Below, piece by piece: positions 1-6,543 of a stretch of DNA of 23,983 nucleotides; position 1 is the stretch's first letter, and each line of letters starts with the position of its first letter. Below the pieces are notes generated by a model. That model did not search any database and was not told the DNA's origin. It was given only the letters and a program-made list of their open reading frames with translations. The stretch is from an uncultured Lachnospiraceae bacterium (lineage in GTDB: Bacteria; Bacillota; Clostridia; Lachnospirales; Lachnospiraceae): positions 1 through 23,983 of the forward strand of contig CAJTKA010000047.1 of NCBI GenBank assembly GCA_910576815.1, in the 5' to 3' direction. A program made the position numbers and the translations under genes.

Positions 1-4
1 ATTT

Positions 5-448
5 ATGCCTTGTACAGAAGCATACAGAGAACACATCATGTATACTTTCAATGGCTATTGCAAGACTGTCGTACGCTTTGCGGCTAACACCGCATGGCGT
101 GACAGGGACAGGCGGCGGCAAAAAGAAATATCTTCTGAATACCTCACCGAAGAAAAGTTTTACCCATTCAGTACAACAGATAAATATTTTATAGACCCCT
201 GTAAGCAATACCCGGTTACGATATGCGGTCAGAGGGTTATCCTTACGAACAGGGAACTTGCCGAAGCCCTGTCCTCTCTGCCGGAGAAAAAGAGAGAAAT
301 CATTTACCTTTACTTTTTCGGGCGTTACACACAGCCGGAAATCGGGGAGTTATACGGACGCTGCCAGATTACGGCACGGCATCATATGCGCAGTGCCTTG
401 CAAATGTTACATGAAGCAATGGAGGTGATTTTCCGTGAGGAATCCTAA
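5..448 (+). CDS. Sigma-70-like regulator of a conjugative element
   Basis: A 147-residue protein resembling the small sigma-70-family factors carried by Tn916/CTn-type integrative conjugative elements (Tn916 orf7 type). The C-terminal half reads like a sigma region 4: 'LSSLPEKKREIIYLYFFGRYTQ', broken across about residues 90-111, is followed by a helix-turn-helix stretch 'EIGELYGRCQITARHHMRSA'. Length fits the family, so it is probably complete, although only four bases precede the ATG and the ribosome binding site lies at or before the window edge. A second ATG at 38 is possible, but residues 1-11 look family-like. The last 14 bases overlap the next gene, which suggests one transcript. The role in element gene control is inferred from family and context; the promoter it recognises is not visible. 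Confidence 0.8.
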   Translation: MPCTEAYREHIMYTFNGYCKTVVRFAANTAWRDRDRRRQKEISSEYLTEEKFYPFSTTDKYFIDPCKQYPVTICGQRVILTNRELAEALSSLPEKKREIIYLYFFGRYTQPEIGELYGRCQITARHHMRSALQMLHEAMEVIFREES

Positions 449-647
449 ACTTGTGCCGTATGAAACCATTGTCATAGCGACCAGCGGAGAGCCGGAAGCG
501 GTGGACGAGGTTTTACGGCATTACGGCAAGCGAATCCGGCTTGCTACCCTTGAAAACGGACAGGTCAACAAGGACACCGAGGGCAACATCAAACGGCGGC
601 TTATCGCTGCCCTGTTACAATTCCGTTTTGATGAACAGGCTACCTAA
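435..647 (+). CDS. Small helix-turn-helix protein (Tn916 orf8-like)
   Basis: A 70-residue protein of the short HTH family that follows the sigma-like gene in Tn916-like elements. The start is GTG at 435, placed by a strong Shine-Dalgarno GGAGGTGA at 421-428. It overlaps the sigma gene by 14 bases, so translational coupling is likely. Visible family features are the N-terminal 'PYETIVIATSGEPEAVDEVL' and the C-terminal 'IKRRLIAALLQFRFDE'. It is probably an accessory regulator of the element, because the pair sigma-like plus this protein is a standard regulatory cassette. Full length for the family and no sign of damage. The exact DNA target is unknown. Confidence 0.8.
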   Translation: MRNPKLVPYETIVIATSGEPEAVDEVLRHYGKRIRLATLENGQVNKDTEGNIKRRLIAALLQFRFDEQAT

Positions 648-653
648 CAGGAG

Positions 654-1082
654 GTGAGATTTGTCGGGAAAATACTCATACTTACATTCAAAAACACAGA
701 AGAAAAAGCGGTTGAAAAAGCCATAGCTGTCCTTGCCGATATGATACCGCTGGAAGCCATACAGCCGCCGCAATCCCCCGCACTGGTTTTTCCGGGATTG
801 GAAATAAGGCTGCACCAACGCCGGGTATTAAAAAACGGGGCAGACATATACCTCACACGTTTGGAATACGGCGCACTCTGCTACCTTGCCGCCAGTCCGG
901 GGCGGGTATTCACAAAGGCGCAAATCTTTGAAGCCGTGTGGAGCATGGAAAGCGAAAGCTGCCAGTCAAGCGTTGCCAGCGTGATATGTAATTTACGGAA
1001 AAAGATAGAGCCGGACAGCAAAAACCCCACCTACATAAAGACCATTTTAGGCATAGGCTACAAGTTTGCTTCCGTGGAATAA
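654..1082 (+). CDS. OmpR/PhoB-type winged-helix regulator without receiver domain
   Basis: About 142 residues. The C-terminal two thirds form a Trans_reg_C winged helix: 'IYLTRLEYGALCYLAASPGR' leads into 'VFTKAQIFEAVW' and the recognition-helix region 'SSVASVICNLRKKIEPD', ending with the wing 'YIKTILGIGYKF'. No phospho-acceptor receiver domain is present; the short N-terminus (about 45 residues, starting with an ILILTF strand) is the form seen in conjugative elements. The start is doubtful: GTG 654 abuts its AGGAG with no spacing, whereas a TTG at 661 has ideal spacing from AGGAGG (649-654) but is in another frame (see findings). It follows the HTH gene by 6 bases and ends just before a terminator. 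Confidence 0.75.
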   Translation: MRFVGKILILTFKNTEEKAVEKAIAVLADMIPLEAIQPPQSPALVFPGLEIRLHQRRVLKNGADIYLTRLEYGALCYLAASPGRVFTKAQIFEAVWSMESESCQSSVASVICNLRKKIEPDSKNPTYIKTILGIGYKFASVE

Positions 1083-1116
1083 CAACCGAATAACCGCCGC
1101 CGTTTTAGGCAGTCAG

Positions 1117-1150
1117 AAAACAGGAAATCAAGAAAAGGTTTCCTGTTTTT
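1117..1150 (+). terminator. Rho-independent terminator after the ICE regulatory trio
   Basis: A perfect 11-bp stem (AAAACAGGAAA at 1117-1127, TTTCCTGTTTT at 1139-1149) with an 11-base loop runs straight into a T-rich tract. It lies 35 bases after the winged-helix stop codon and would end the sigma/HTH/winged-helix transcript before the relaxase region. Confidence 0.75.
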
Positions 1151-1226
1151 TGTGCCTGTTTTTGTCAAATCCTGTTCCGAAAACACGAAAAAATTTCTCG
1201 GGGAATTTTGCCAAATTTTCCTTCCG

Positions 1227-1390
1227 GTGCGTAGTAATAATGACGGGAAAAATACCGCCGCAAAATTGGCAGAAGCCCCGCCCTCTCCCAAGAAGTGCGA
1301 GCCGCCATAGCGGAGCTTGCCGCCTTGAAGTTTGAAGTCTTGCAGAAAGTAGGTGAAGCCGTTGGCAACGTTCAAACATATCAGCTCTAA
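1227..1390 (+). pseudogene. Frameshifted small ORF just upstream of the relaxase start
   Basis: Two frames join into one protein-like product. From GTG 1227 the reading is 'VRSNNDGKNTAAKLAEAP'. After a one-base shift near 1278-1283 it continues 'ALSQEVRAAIAELAALKF' and then 'EVLQKVGEAVGNVQTYQL', with a stop at 1388-1390 inside the relaxase start. The second half has the heptad-like A/L spacing of an amphipathic helix, which is why it is worth recording. Small accessory mobilisation proteins usually sit at this spot, so it may be the remnant of one, but no family could be assigned. No convincing ribosome binding site is present. The AT-rich imperfect palindrome at about 1200-1222 could belong to an oriT, which is speculation from position only. 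Confidence 0.3.
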
Positions 1391-1409
1391 AAATGCCGAT
1401 TACGGGGCT
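1362..1409 (+). pseudogene. N-terminal stub of a MobA/MobL-type relaxase
   Basis: From the TTG at 1362 the reading is 'LATFKHISSKNADYGA'. I recognise this as the start of the relaxase/mobilisation nuclease found in many Firmicute conjugative elements, which normally continues 'AEAYLTFEHDE' and runs for several hundred residues. Here homology stops at about 1409. The bases that follow are the antisense of a solute-binding protein gene. All catalytic residues (tyrosine already passed or lost, histidine triad) are missing, so it is non-functional. The recognition is from memory of the family and should be confirmed by search. The neighbouring sigma, HTH and winged-helix genes support an ICE origin. 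Confidence 0.6.
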
Positions 1410-1654
1410 GTCCTCGTTGGTGATTGCGTTGAAGTCTTTGTTGAAGATCTTGGTATCCTTGAACAGTCTCTGCGTCTCAGTCAGAGTAGCTACGAAATTA
1501 GGATCCTCGAAGTTGCCTGTGCCTGCGTATCAGCTGCAGGTGCCTCTGCCGCGGGTGTCTCAGCTGCGGGTGCAGGCGTAGCTTTGTCGCCGCCGCAGCC
1601 CGCCATGGTAATTACCATAGCGGTTGTAAGTAAAACGCTTACGATTTTTTTCAT
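1410..1654 (-). pseudogene. Gutted sugar-binding lipoprotein gene
   Basis: Reading leftward from ATG 1654-1652 there is an intact lipoprotein signal 'MKKIVSVLLTTAMVITMAGC' (lipobox MAGC) and an Ala/Pro/Glu/Thr linker ending 'EAPAADTQAQAT'. The frame then hits a stop at 1490-1492. In the next frame the sequence reads 'NFEDPNFVATLTETQRLF' and 'KDTKIFNKDFNAITNEDSP', which looks like an internal segment of a family 1 extracellular binding protein, not the expected mature N-terminus. So the linker has been joined out of frame to an interior part, probably with loss of many codons, and the 3' part is cut off at about 1409 by relaxase DNA. The ribosome binding site GGGAGGA (about 1662-1668) is intact and partly paired with AAGGGAG at 1679-1685. 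Confidence 0.65.
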
Positions 1655-1711
1655 TTTAAATCCTCCCTTTTAAATAAGAAGGGAGTGCAAAATTGATCAA
1701 AACCACTCGTT

Positions 1712-2560
1712 TCAGTTCAGTTTGCGGGAATGCCGCAGATCATGGAGACGGATTTCTTTTACGCCCTCCTTTGCACAACCTGATTTTAATTCTCTGGTCA
1801 GGTAATATTTGCTCACGGGAAACAGCCTTTTGCTGCAGCGGCAGGCGGGCTGCTAGACATATAGATTTGGATATCGTCGCATAGCAAAGCAGGCAGGGAA
1901 ATGGTCCGCATACTGCCCGCAGTTTTTGGAGTAAGCAGTAAGTCCAGTCCTTGAAAACGGCAGTAATTCTGAGTAATATGCAGTAGACACTTCTTATAAT
2001 CAAAGTTATCAACGGACAGGGCAAGCAGTTCCCCGGAACGTATTCCCGTCCAGAAGTTCATAACTGTGGCTTTTTTGTGACCTATACTTCCACATAAGGC
2101 AACGTGGTTAGAAGGCGAGTTGTAGTATCTCGTGTCGTAATTCATTATGGCGAAAAACTGAACATGAATGGATTTACGTAGTATCGGAATATGCAGTTCC
2201 ATTTCTTTTGCATTGAGACAATATTTCGTTTTGCCAGGATCTCACGGTGGAAATTTTAATTTCGTTTACGGACGTTTCTTTGAAATAAAGTAGGATCTTT
2301 GTTGTGATCAGATGATTTTTGGTATAAAACGAGGTGGGCTTGCAGTGATTTTTGCAATCTTCCAGATAGAGTTTTACAAGCGTTTCAAATATCATGTCGC
2401 AGCTTCCCTGTCGCTGCATGAGAAAGGTAGTCTCATAGTCTCCAGCCTCCTTACGGGATAGAAATCCCTCCTTCTTTTTTCGTTTTCTTTTACGGGTCCA
2501 GTCAGTGTAGTAAAAACTGCAGAACCAACTGTTTCGTGCTTTGTTTCGATAAACTGTCAT
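1712..2560 (-). pseudogene. Decayed tyrosine recombinase (phage/ICE integrase)
   Basis: Starts at ATG 2560-2558, preceded by AAAGGATG. The N-terminal piece 'MTVYRNKARNSWFCSFYYTD' is an AP2-like arm-binding domain, followed by a SAM-like core-binding domain up to 'WQNEILSQCKRNGTAYSDT', where the frame breaks near 2174-2200. It resumes as 'AIMNYDTRYYNSPSNHVALC', and then 'VMNFWTGIRSGELLALSV' carries the box I arginine; the short FW-TG junction suggests in-frame loss of about 25-30 residues. The 'LLTPKTAGSMRTISLP' lysine region is present. A second shift near 1825 leads to 'PVSKYYLTRELKSGC' and the box II motif 'IRLHDLRHS', after which family sequence ends at about 1727. The catalytic tyrosine is missing. 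Clearly inactive. Confidence 0.85.
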
Positions 2561-2750
2561 AAAAACACATCCTTTCTTTTTTTGAAATATTATACAAAAA
2601 AGAAAGGTCGCAAAACAGTACACTTATGGTACTGCAATATAGCGAGGCGAGGCCCACAAGGTACGGAGGCAAGTGCCTTTTGGCATTTAGAAAAAAATGT
2701 CACTGAAAACGATTAAGTTACCGCAATAATTTGAAATATACTAAATTACT
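2561..2750. other. Intergenic region upstream of the integrase relic
   Basis: No gene is seen in this stretch. It contains an inverted repeat CAGTAC/GTACTG (2616-2621 and 2629-2634, 7-base loop) and, at 2641-2690, a GC-richer imperfect palindrome beginning AGCGAGGC and holding ACGGAGGCAAGTGCCTTTT, which resembles the hairpin at 2997-3041. This is the side where the attachment site of the lost element would be expected, but I could not identify a core repeat. Confidence 0.4.
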
Positions 2751-2939
2751 TTGGATTTAAAACGAAAGGTTGTGCAGTTTCTCCATAATACTGGGAATGA
2801 ACAAAAGAAGGAAAAAATTCAGAAATTAGAAAACAATAAAATTATTGTCGAAATCGTAAAAATGGAATTGACCAAATATGTGAAAGATTGCCAAATCCCA
2901 AAAAATTGCATAAAAAAACTTGATTTCCTATTGCAATAA
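2751..2939 (+). CDS. Doubtful 62-residue hypothetical ORF
   Basis: A TTG-started, very A/T-rich reading frame encoding a Lys-rich, low-complexity peptide ('NEQKKEKIQKLENNKIIVEI' in the middle). There is no Shine-Dalgarno sequence at a usable distance from TTG 2751 and no recognised domain. The charged, coiled-coil-like composition could equally be chance in AT-rich DNA between the integrase relic and the sugar operon promoter. Listed for completeness; I think it is more likely not a gene. Confidence 0.15.
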   Translation: MDLKRKVVQFLHNTGNEQKKEKIQKLENNKIIVEIVKMELTKYVKDCQIPKNCIKKLDFLLQ

Positions 2940-2962
2940 TACTAATATTGATATATTATTAA

Positions 2963-2991
2963 AGCACGAAAACGTTTAAGTATTATATAAT
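2963..2991 (+). promoter_or_regulatory. Promoter with LacI-type operator-like palindrome
   Basis: A consensus -10 TATAAT lies at 2986-2991 and no good -35 is found at 17 bases (AGCACG, 2963-2968). The spacer holds CGAAAACGTTTA with the palindrome AAACGTTT at 2970-2977. This has the central CG and A/T arms of LacI/CcpA-family operators (cre), though its outer bases match cre poorly. The weak -35 plus an overlapping operator suggests a regulated promoter for the sugar importer at 3072-6408. Confidence 0.45.
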
Positions 2992-2996
2992 CGTAA

Positions 2997-3041
2997 GAGC
3001 GAGGCATTTACGGAAGCTTGCTTCCGAAAATATATAAATGC
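2997..3041 (+). repeat. Nested hairpin in the 5' leader of the sugar-binding protein gene
   Basis: An inner perfect stem CGGAAGC (3011-3017) / GCTTCCG (3020-3026) sits inside an outer 7-bp stem GCATTTA (3004-3010) / TAAATGC (3035-3041). It lies between the -10 box and the AAAGGGAGG ribosome binding site at 3055-3063. The preceding AGCGAGGC and the ACGGA core are shared with 2641-2690, so this may be a copy of a dispersed palindromic repeat or a leader stabiliser of the mRNA. Confidence 0.5.
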
Positions 3042-3071
3042 AAAAAATCATTCAAAGGGAGGAATTAAAAA

Positions 3072-4517
3072 ATGAAGAAAAAATTGCTCAGTGCACTACT
3101 TTCCGCTGCAATGCTTACCGGAATCTTAGCAGGATGCGGAAACGACGCAACAACGCCTGCGGCCGATAGCAGCACAACAGAAGCGCCTGCGGCCGACACG
3201 CAGACAGAAGCACCTGCTACCGATGATGCGGCAGAGGAACCCGCTGCCGATGATGCAGCAGAGACAGCACCCGCTGCTGATGAAGGCAAAGTACTCAACA
3301 TCTACTGCTGGAACGAGGAGTTCAAGTCCCGTATCACAGATCACTATCCTGATTATACGGAAGTTGATGCTACCTCCGGCACAATCGGCGATGTATCCGT
3401 TAAGTGGAACATCACCCCTAACGCCGACAACGCTTACCAGAACAACCTGGACGAAACGCTGTTAAAGCAGGCAGATGCTGCTGCGGACGACAAAATCGAC
3501 CTGTTCCTGATCGAGGCAGACTATGCGCTCAAGTATGTAGATTCCGAGTACACGATGCCCATTGCTGATCTCGGTATTACGGACGCGGATCTTTCCAAGC
3601 AGTTCCAGTACACCAAGGACGTCGTAACCGACTCCAACGGCGTACTCAAGGGTCTTTCCTGGCAGGGTTGCCCCGGCGTTTTGTTCTACAACCGTGAAGC
3701 GGCAAAGGAAGTGTTCGGCACGGATGAACCTTCCGAGATTCAGAATTACGTAAAGGATTGGGATACCTTCAATGCGACAGCAACTACGCTTAAGGATGCA
3801 GGCTACAGCATCATGTCTTCCGTAAACGACAGCTACCGCGTATATTCCAACAACGTTTCTAAAAAATGGGTCAACGACAACATGATCACCATCGATGATA
3901 ACATCATGAAGTGGGTCGATGACTCCAAGACACTTGTAGACGCAGGCGCAACCGGTACGCATGATCTGTGGAGCGATGACTGGAGCAAAGGCTTCTATCC
4001 GGAAGGTAAGGTATTCGCTTACTTTGGTCCCGCATGGCTTGTAAACTTCTCCATGGCGGCTGATACGGAAGGCAGTATCGGTAACCAGGGCGGCTGGGGC
4101 GCAACCGAGGGTCCTCAGGGCTTCTTCTGGGGCGGCACCTGGATCTGTGCAGCAACAGGCACCGACAATGCAGGCATCATTAAGGATATCATGTTAAAGA
4201 TGACAACCGATGACACGATCATGAAAGACATCGTTGTTGCGGATGACGATTTCGTAAACAACAGCACCGTTATGGATGCAATGGCTCAGGATAGTTCCTA
4301 TTCCAGCAAGATCCTTGGCGGTCAGAATCCTCTTGGCATGTACGCTAACGGTGTATCCTCACTCGACTTAAGCAACCTTTCCTCTTATGATCAGGGTTGT
4401 AACGAAGAATTCCAGCACGCTATGAAGAATTACTTTGAGGGCACGGCAACCAAAGAGGAGGCACTGGATCTGTTCTACAAAGCAGTTGTAGAGAAATATC
4501 CTGAACTGTCCTACTAA
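3072..4517 (+). CDS. CUT1 ABC transporter sugar-binding lipoprotein
   Basis: 481 residues. The signal peptide ends in lipobox LAGC with lipidated Cys22, so the protein is tethered to the outer face of the membrane. Residues 23-72 are an Ala/Thr/Asp/Glu/Pro linker containing 'TEAPAADTQTEAPATDD'. The mature domain starts 'KVLNIYCWNEEFKSRI' and has the family 1 extracellular binding-protein pattern ('LSWQGCPGVLFYNREAAKEV', 'KVFAYFGPAWLVNFSM', 'WGGTWICAATGTDNAG'). The length is normal. AAAGGGAGG at 3055-3063 sets the ATG. It is the first gene of an operon with two permeases, separated from them by a strong hairpin that would favour excess binding protein. The ligand is unknown; the aromatic-rich pocket region fits a carbohydrate, possibly an oligosaccharide. 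Confidence 0.9.
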   Translation: MKKKLLSALLSAAMLTGILAGCGNDATTPAADSSTTEAPAADTQTEAPATDDAAEEPAADDAAETAPAADEGKVLNIYCWNEEFKSRITDHYPDYTEVDATSGTIGDVSVKWNITPNADNAYQNNLDETLLKQADAAADDKIDLFLIEADYALKYVDSEYTMPIADLGITDADLSKQFQYTKDVVTDSNGVLKGLSWQGCPGVLFYNREAAKEVFGTDEPSEIQNYVKDWDTFNATATTLKDAGYSIMSSVNDSYRVYSNNVSKKWVNDNMITIDDNIMKWVDDSKTLVDAGATGTHDLWSDDWSKGFYPEGKVFAYFGPAWLVNFSMAADTEGSIGNQGGWGATEGPQGFFWGGTWICAATGTDNAGIIKDIMLKMTTDDTIMKDIVVADDDFVNNSTVMDAMAQDSSYSSKILGGQNPLGMYANGVSSLDLSNLSSYDQGCNEEFQHAMKNYFEGTATKEEALDLFYKAVVEKYPELSY

Positions 4518-4571
4518 GCGACAGAGGCTGACAGACGGCAACTTTGCTTACAAACGGTTCTCGATGACTCA

Positions 4572-4608
4572 GGACCTTGTAGGAGTCATTCCTACAAGGT
4601 CCATTTTT
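4572..4608 (+). terminator. Strong hairpin (partial terminator) between binding protein and permeases
   Basis: A perfect 13-bp stem (GGACCTTGTAGGA at 4572-4584, TCCTACAAGGTCC at 4590-4602) with a 5-base loop is followed by ATTTTTAT. It lies 54 bases after the binding-protein stop and 21 bases before the permease start. In such operons this element typically stops most transcripts and protects the upstream mRNA 3' end. Confidence 0.8.
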
Positions 4609-4628
4609 ATCAGAAAGGTTGCGAATCT

Positions 4629-5540
4629 ATGAAAAAAAAATCAAAAGCCGTTCGTTATAATAAATGGGGCTACATATTCTTATTACCCTTTATCATCGTC
4701 TATGTTATATTTCAGCTGATTCCGATGTTTACAACGATTTACAACAGCTTCTATGAAAATTATATGTCGGGGCTAAAACAAATCGGACCGAATTTCGTAG
4801 GTCTAAAGAATTATAATACCTTGTTTTCTCAGGGAGATATCTGGACCTATACCAAAAACACATTGGTTTTATGGATCATGTGTTTCGTGCCGCAGATCAT
4901 CCTCTCTCTGCTTCTCGGCGCATGGTTTTCCGATACCCGCCTGCGCTTAAAAGGGCAGCGCTTTTTCAAGACCGTTATCTACCTGCCGAATCTGATCATG
5001 GCATCCGCATTCTCGATGCTGTTCTTTACACTGTTTTCAGACGGCGGCCCGATCAATTCCCTTTTGATGCAGATCGGCTTCATCTCAGAGCCATACAAAT
5101 TTCTCTCCAATACCGGAAGCGCCAGAGGTTTGATCGCTGCCATGAACTGTCTGATGTGGTTTGGTAATACGACGATTCTTCTGATGGCAGGCATGATGGG
5201 AATCGACACCTCACTCTTTGAGGCATCGGAAGTGGACGGCGCTACCTCCACACAGGTCTTCTTTAAGATCACGCTGCCGCTCTTGCGGCCAATCCTGATC
5301 TACGTTATGATCACATCCCTGATTGGTGGTTTGCAGTTGTTCGATGTACCGCAGATCCTGACCAACGGAACCGGCGATCCCATGCGTACCACCATGACGC
5401 TGATCATGTTCTTAAATAAGCATCTGTTCAGCAAGAACTACGGAATGGCCGGCGCCTTATCCGTACTGCTGTTTATCATAACTGCTGTTTTGAGCCTGAT
5501 CATCTTTAAGGTGACAGGCAATGACAAGAGAAAGGGGTGA
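4629..5540 (+). CDS. CUT1 ABC transporter permease (MalF-like)
   Basis: 303 residues, six predicted membrane spans. The first is 'GYIFLLPFIIVYVIFQLIPM', followed by a short periplasmic loop containing 'GLKNYNTLF', typical of MalF/UgpA-like subunits. The EAA loop that docks on the ATPase is 'EASEVDGATSTQVFFKITLP', with the conserved glycine, near residues 198-217. The start at ATG 4629 is supported by AGAAAGG at 4612-4618. The protein forms the heterodimeric channel with the next gene product. No ATPase gene is present in the operon, so a shared MsmX/MsmK-type ATPase encoded elsewhere is expected from knowledge of Gram-positive CUT1 systems. Confidence 0.92.
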   Translation: MKKKSKAVRYNKWGYIFLLPFIIVYVIFQLIPMFTTIYNSFYENYMSGLKQIGPNFVGLKNYNTLFSQGDIWTYTKNTLVLWIMCFVPQIILSLLLGAWFSDTRLRLKGQRFFKTVIYLPNLIMASAFSMLFFTLFSDGGPINSLLMQIGFISEPYKFLSNTGSARGLIAAMNCLMWFGNTTILLMAGMMGIDTSLFEASEVDGATSTQVFFKITLPLLRPILIYVMITSLIGGLQLFDVPQILTNGTGDPMRTTMTLIMFLNKHLFSKNYGMAGALSVLLFIITAVLSLIIFKVTGNDKRKG

Positions 5541-5544
5541 TTCT

Positions 5545-6408
5545 ATGCTGAGCGATCACAATGAACCAAATAAAGGATTGGGACTGCACACCAGACGCGT
5601 GATAGCCTATATCGTACTTGTTGTCGTCTCATTTTTCTGCCTGTTCTGGTTTTATGTGCTGTTTATCAACGCCACCAGATCAAACGGAGAACTACAGTCC
5701 GGATTTACCGCAGTTCCGAGCGGCAATCTTATAAAAAACTGGACGAACCTGGTACACGGCACGCTCCCCGTATGGAACGGACTGTTCAACAGCCTGCTGA
5801 TTTCAGCGCTGTGCGCTGTACTGTGCGTGTACTTCTCCACCATGACCGCTTACGCCATCCACGCTTACGACTTTGCCTTAAAGAAATTTATTTACCCGTT
5901 CATCCTGATGATCATGATGATACCCACACAGGTAACGGCACTCGGTTTCATCAAGCTGGTTTCGCGCATGAAACTGGAAGATTCGTTTATTCCGCTGATC
6001 GTTCCTGCTGTTGCTGCACCGGTAACTTTCTTCTATATGAAACAGTACATGGAAAGTTCCCTTCCGCTTTCTCTGATCGAAGCGGCAAGAATAGACGGTT
6101 CGGGCGAGTTCCATACCTTTAACATGATCGTTCTGCCGCTTATGAAACCGGCGATCGCTGTACAGGCTATCTTTACTTTCGTAAGCAACTGGAACAATTA
6201 CTTCACACCGGCGCTGATCTTACATGAGGACAAAAAGAAAACGCTCCCCATCCTGATCGCGCAACTGCGCGCGGCTGACTGGTTAAAGTTTGATATGGGG
6301 CAGGTATATGTGATGATCGCCTTCTCCATCTTCCCTGTTATCGTCGTCTATCTGATCCTGTCCAGATACATCGTGCAGGGCGTAGCGCTCGGAAGCGTGA
6401 AGGGCTGA
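5545..6408 (+). CDS. CUT1 ABC transporter permease (MalG-like)
   Basis: 287 residues from ATG 5545, chosen because GAAAGGGG at about 5529-5536 is correctly spaced; an in-frame ATG at 5521 inside the previous gene has no such site. There are six predicted spans, beginning 'RVIAYIVLVVVSFFCLFWFY'. The EAA loop reads 'EAARIDGSGEFHTFNMIVLP', and the C-terminus 'RYIVQGVALGSVKG' is the usual ending of MalG-type subunits. Four bases separate it from the first permease, so the two are coupled. No glycoside hydrolase or regulator follows. The operon ends at a hairpin shared with the convergent cyclase gene. Confidence 0.92.
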   Translation: MLSDHNEPNKGLGLHTRRVIAYIVLVVVSFFCLFWFYVLFINATRSNGELQSGFTAVPSGNLIKNWTNLVHGTLPVWNGLFNSLLISALCAVLCVYFSTMTAYAIHAYDFALKKFIYPFILMIMMIPTQVTALGFIKLVSRMKLEDSFIPLIVPAVAAPVTFFYMKQYMESSLPLSLIEAARIDGSGEFHTFNMIVLPLMKPAIAVQAIFTFVSNWNNYFTPALILHEDKKKTLPILIAQLRAADWLKFDMGQVYVMIAFSIFPVIVVYLILSRYIVQGVALGSVKG

Positions 6409-6460
6409 TCGGGCAGCCAAACAAAGTACAAAAAAACAAACCGATCTAATGTACAAAATA

Positions 6461-6494
6461 AGGGCAGTCCCAAAATCCGGGAACTGCCCTTTTA
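6461..6494. terminator. Bidirectional terminator between convergent operons
   Basis: AGGGCAGTCCC (6461-6471) pairs with GGGAACTGCCCT (6479-6490) with one bulged base, followed by TTTTATAT on the plus strand and TTATTTTG on the minus strand. It can end both the permease operon and the minus-strand YesL/cyclase operon. Confidence 0.75.
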
Positions 6495-6543
6495 TATCTC
6501 TTCTCACCTTATCGCAACAACCAGAAGCGGGCTGCTCATGGTC

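Noticed and set aside
1200..1245. oriT with nic site upstream of the relaxase stub
   Set aside because: Position and an AT-rich imperfect palindrome fit, but no known nic consensus could be matched by eye.
1353..1673. 106-residue plus-strand frame as one protein
   Set aside because: It is a chimera: its first residues are the relaxase start and the rest is antisense of a lipoprotein gene.
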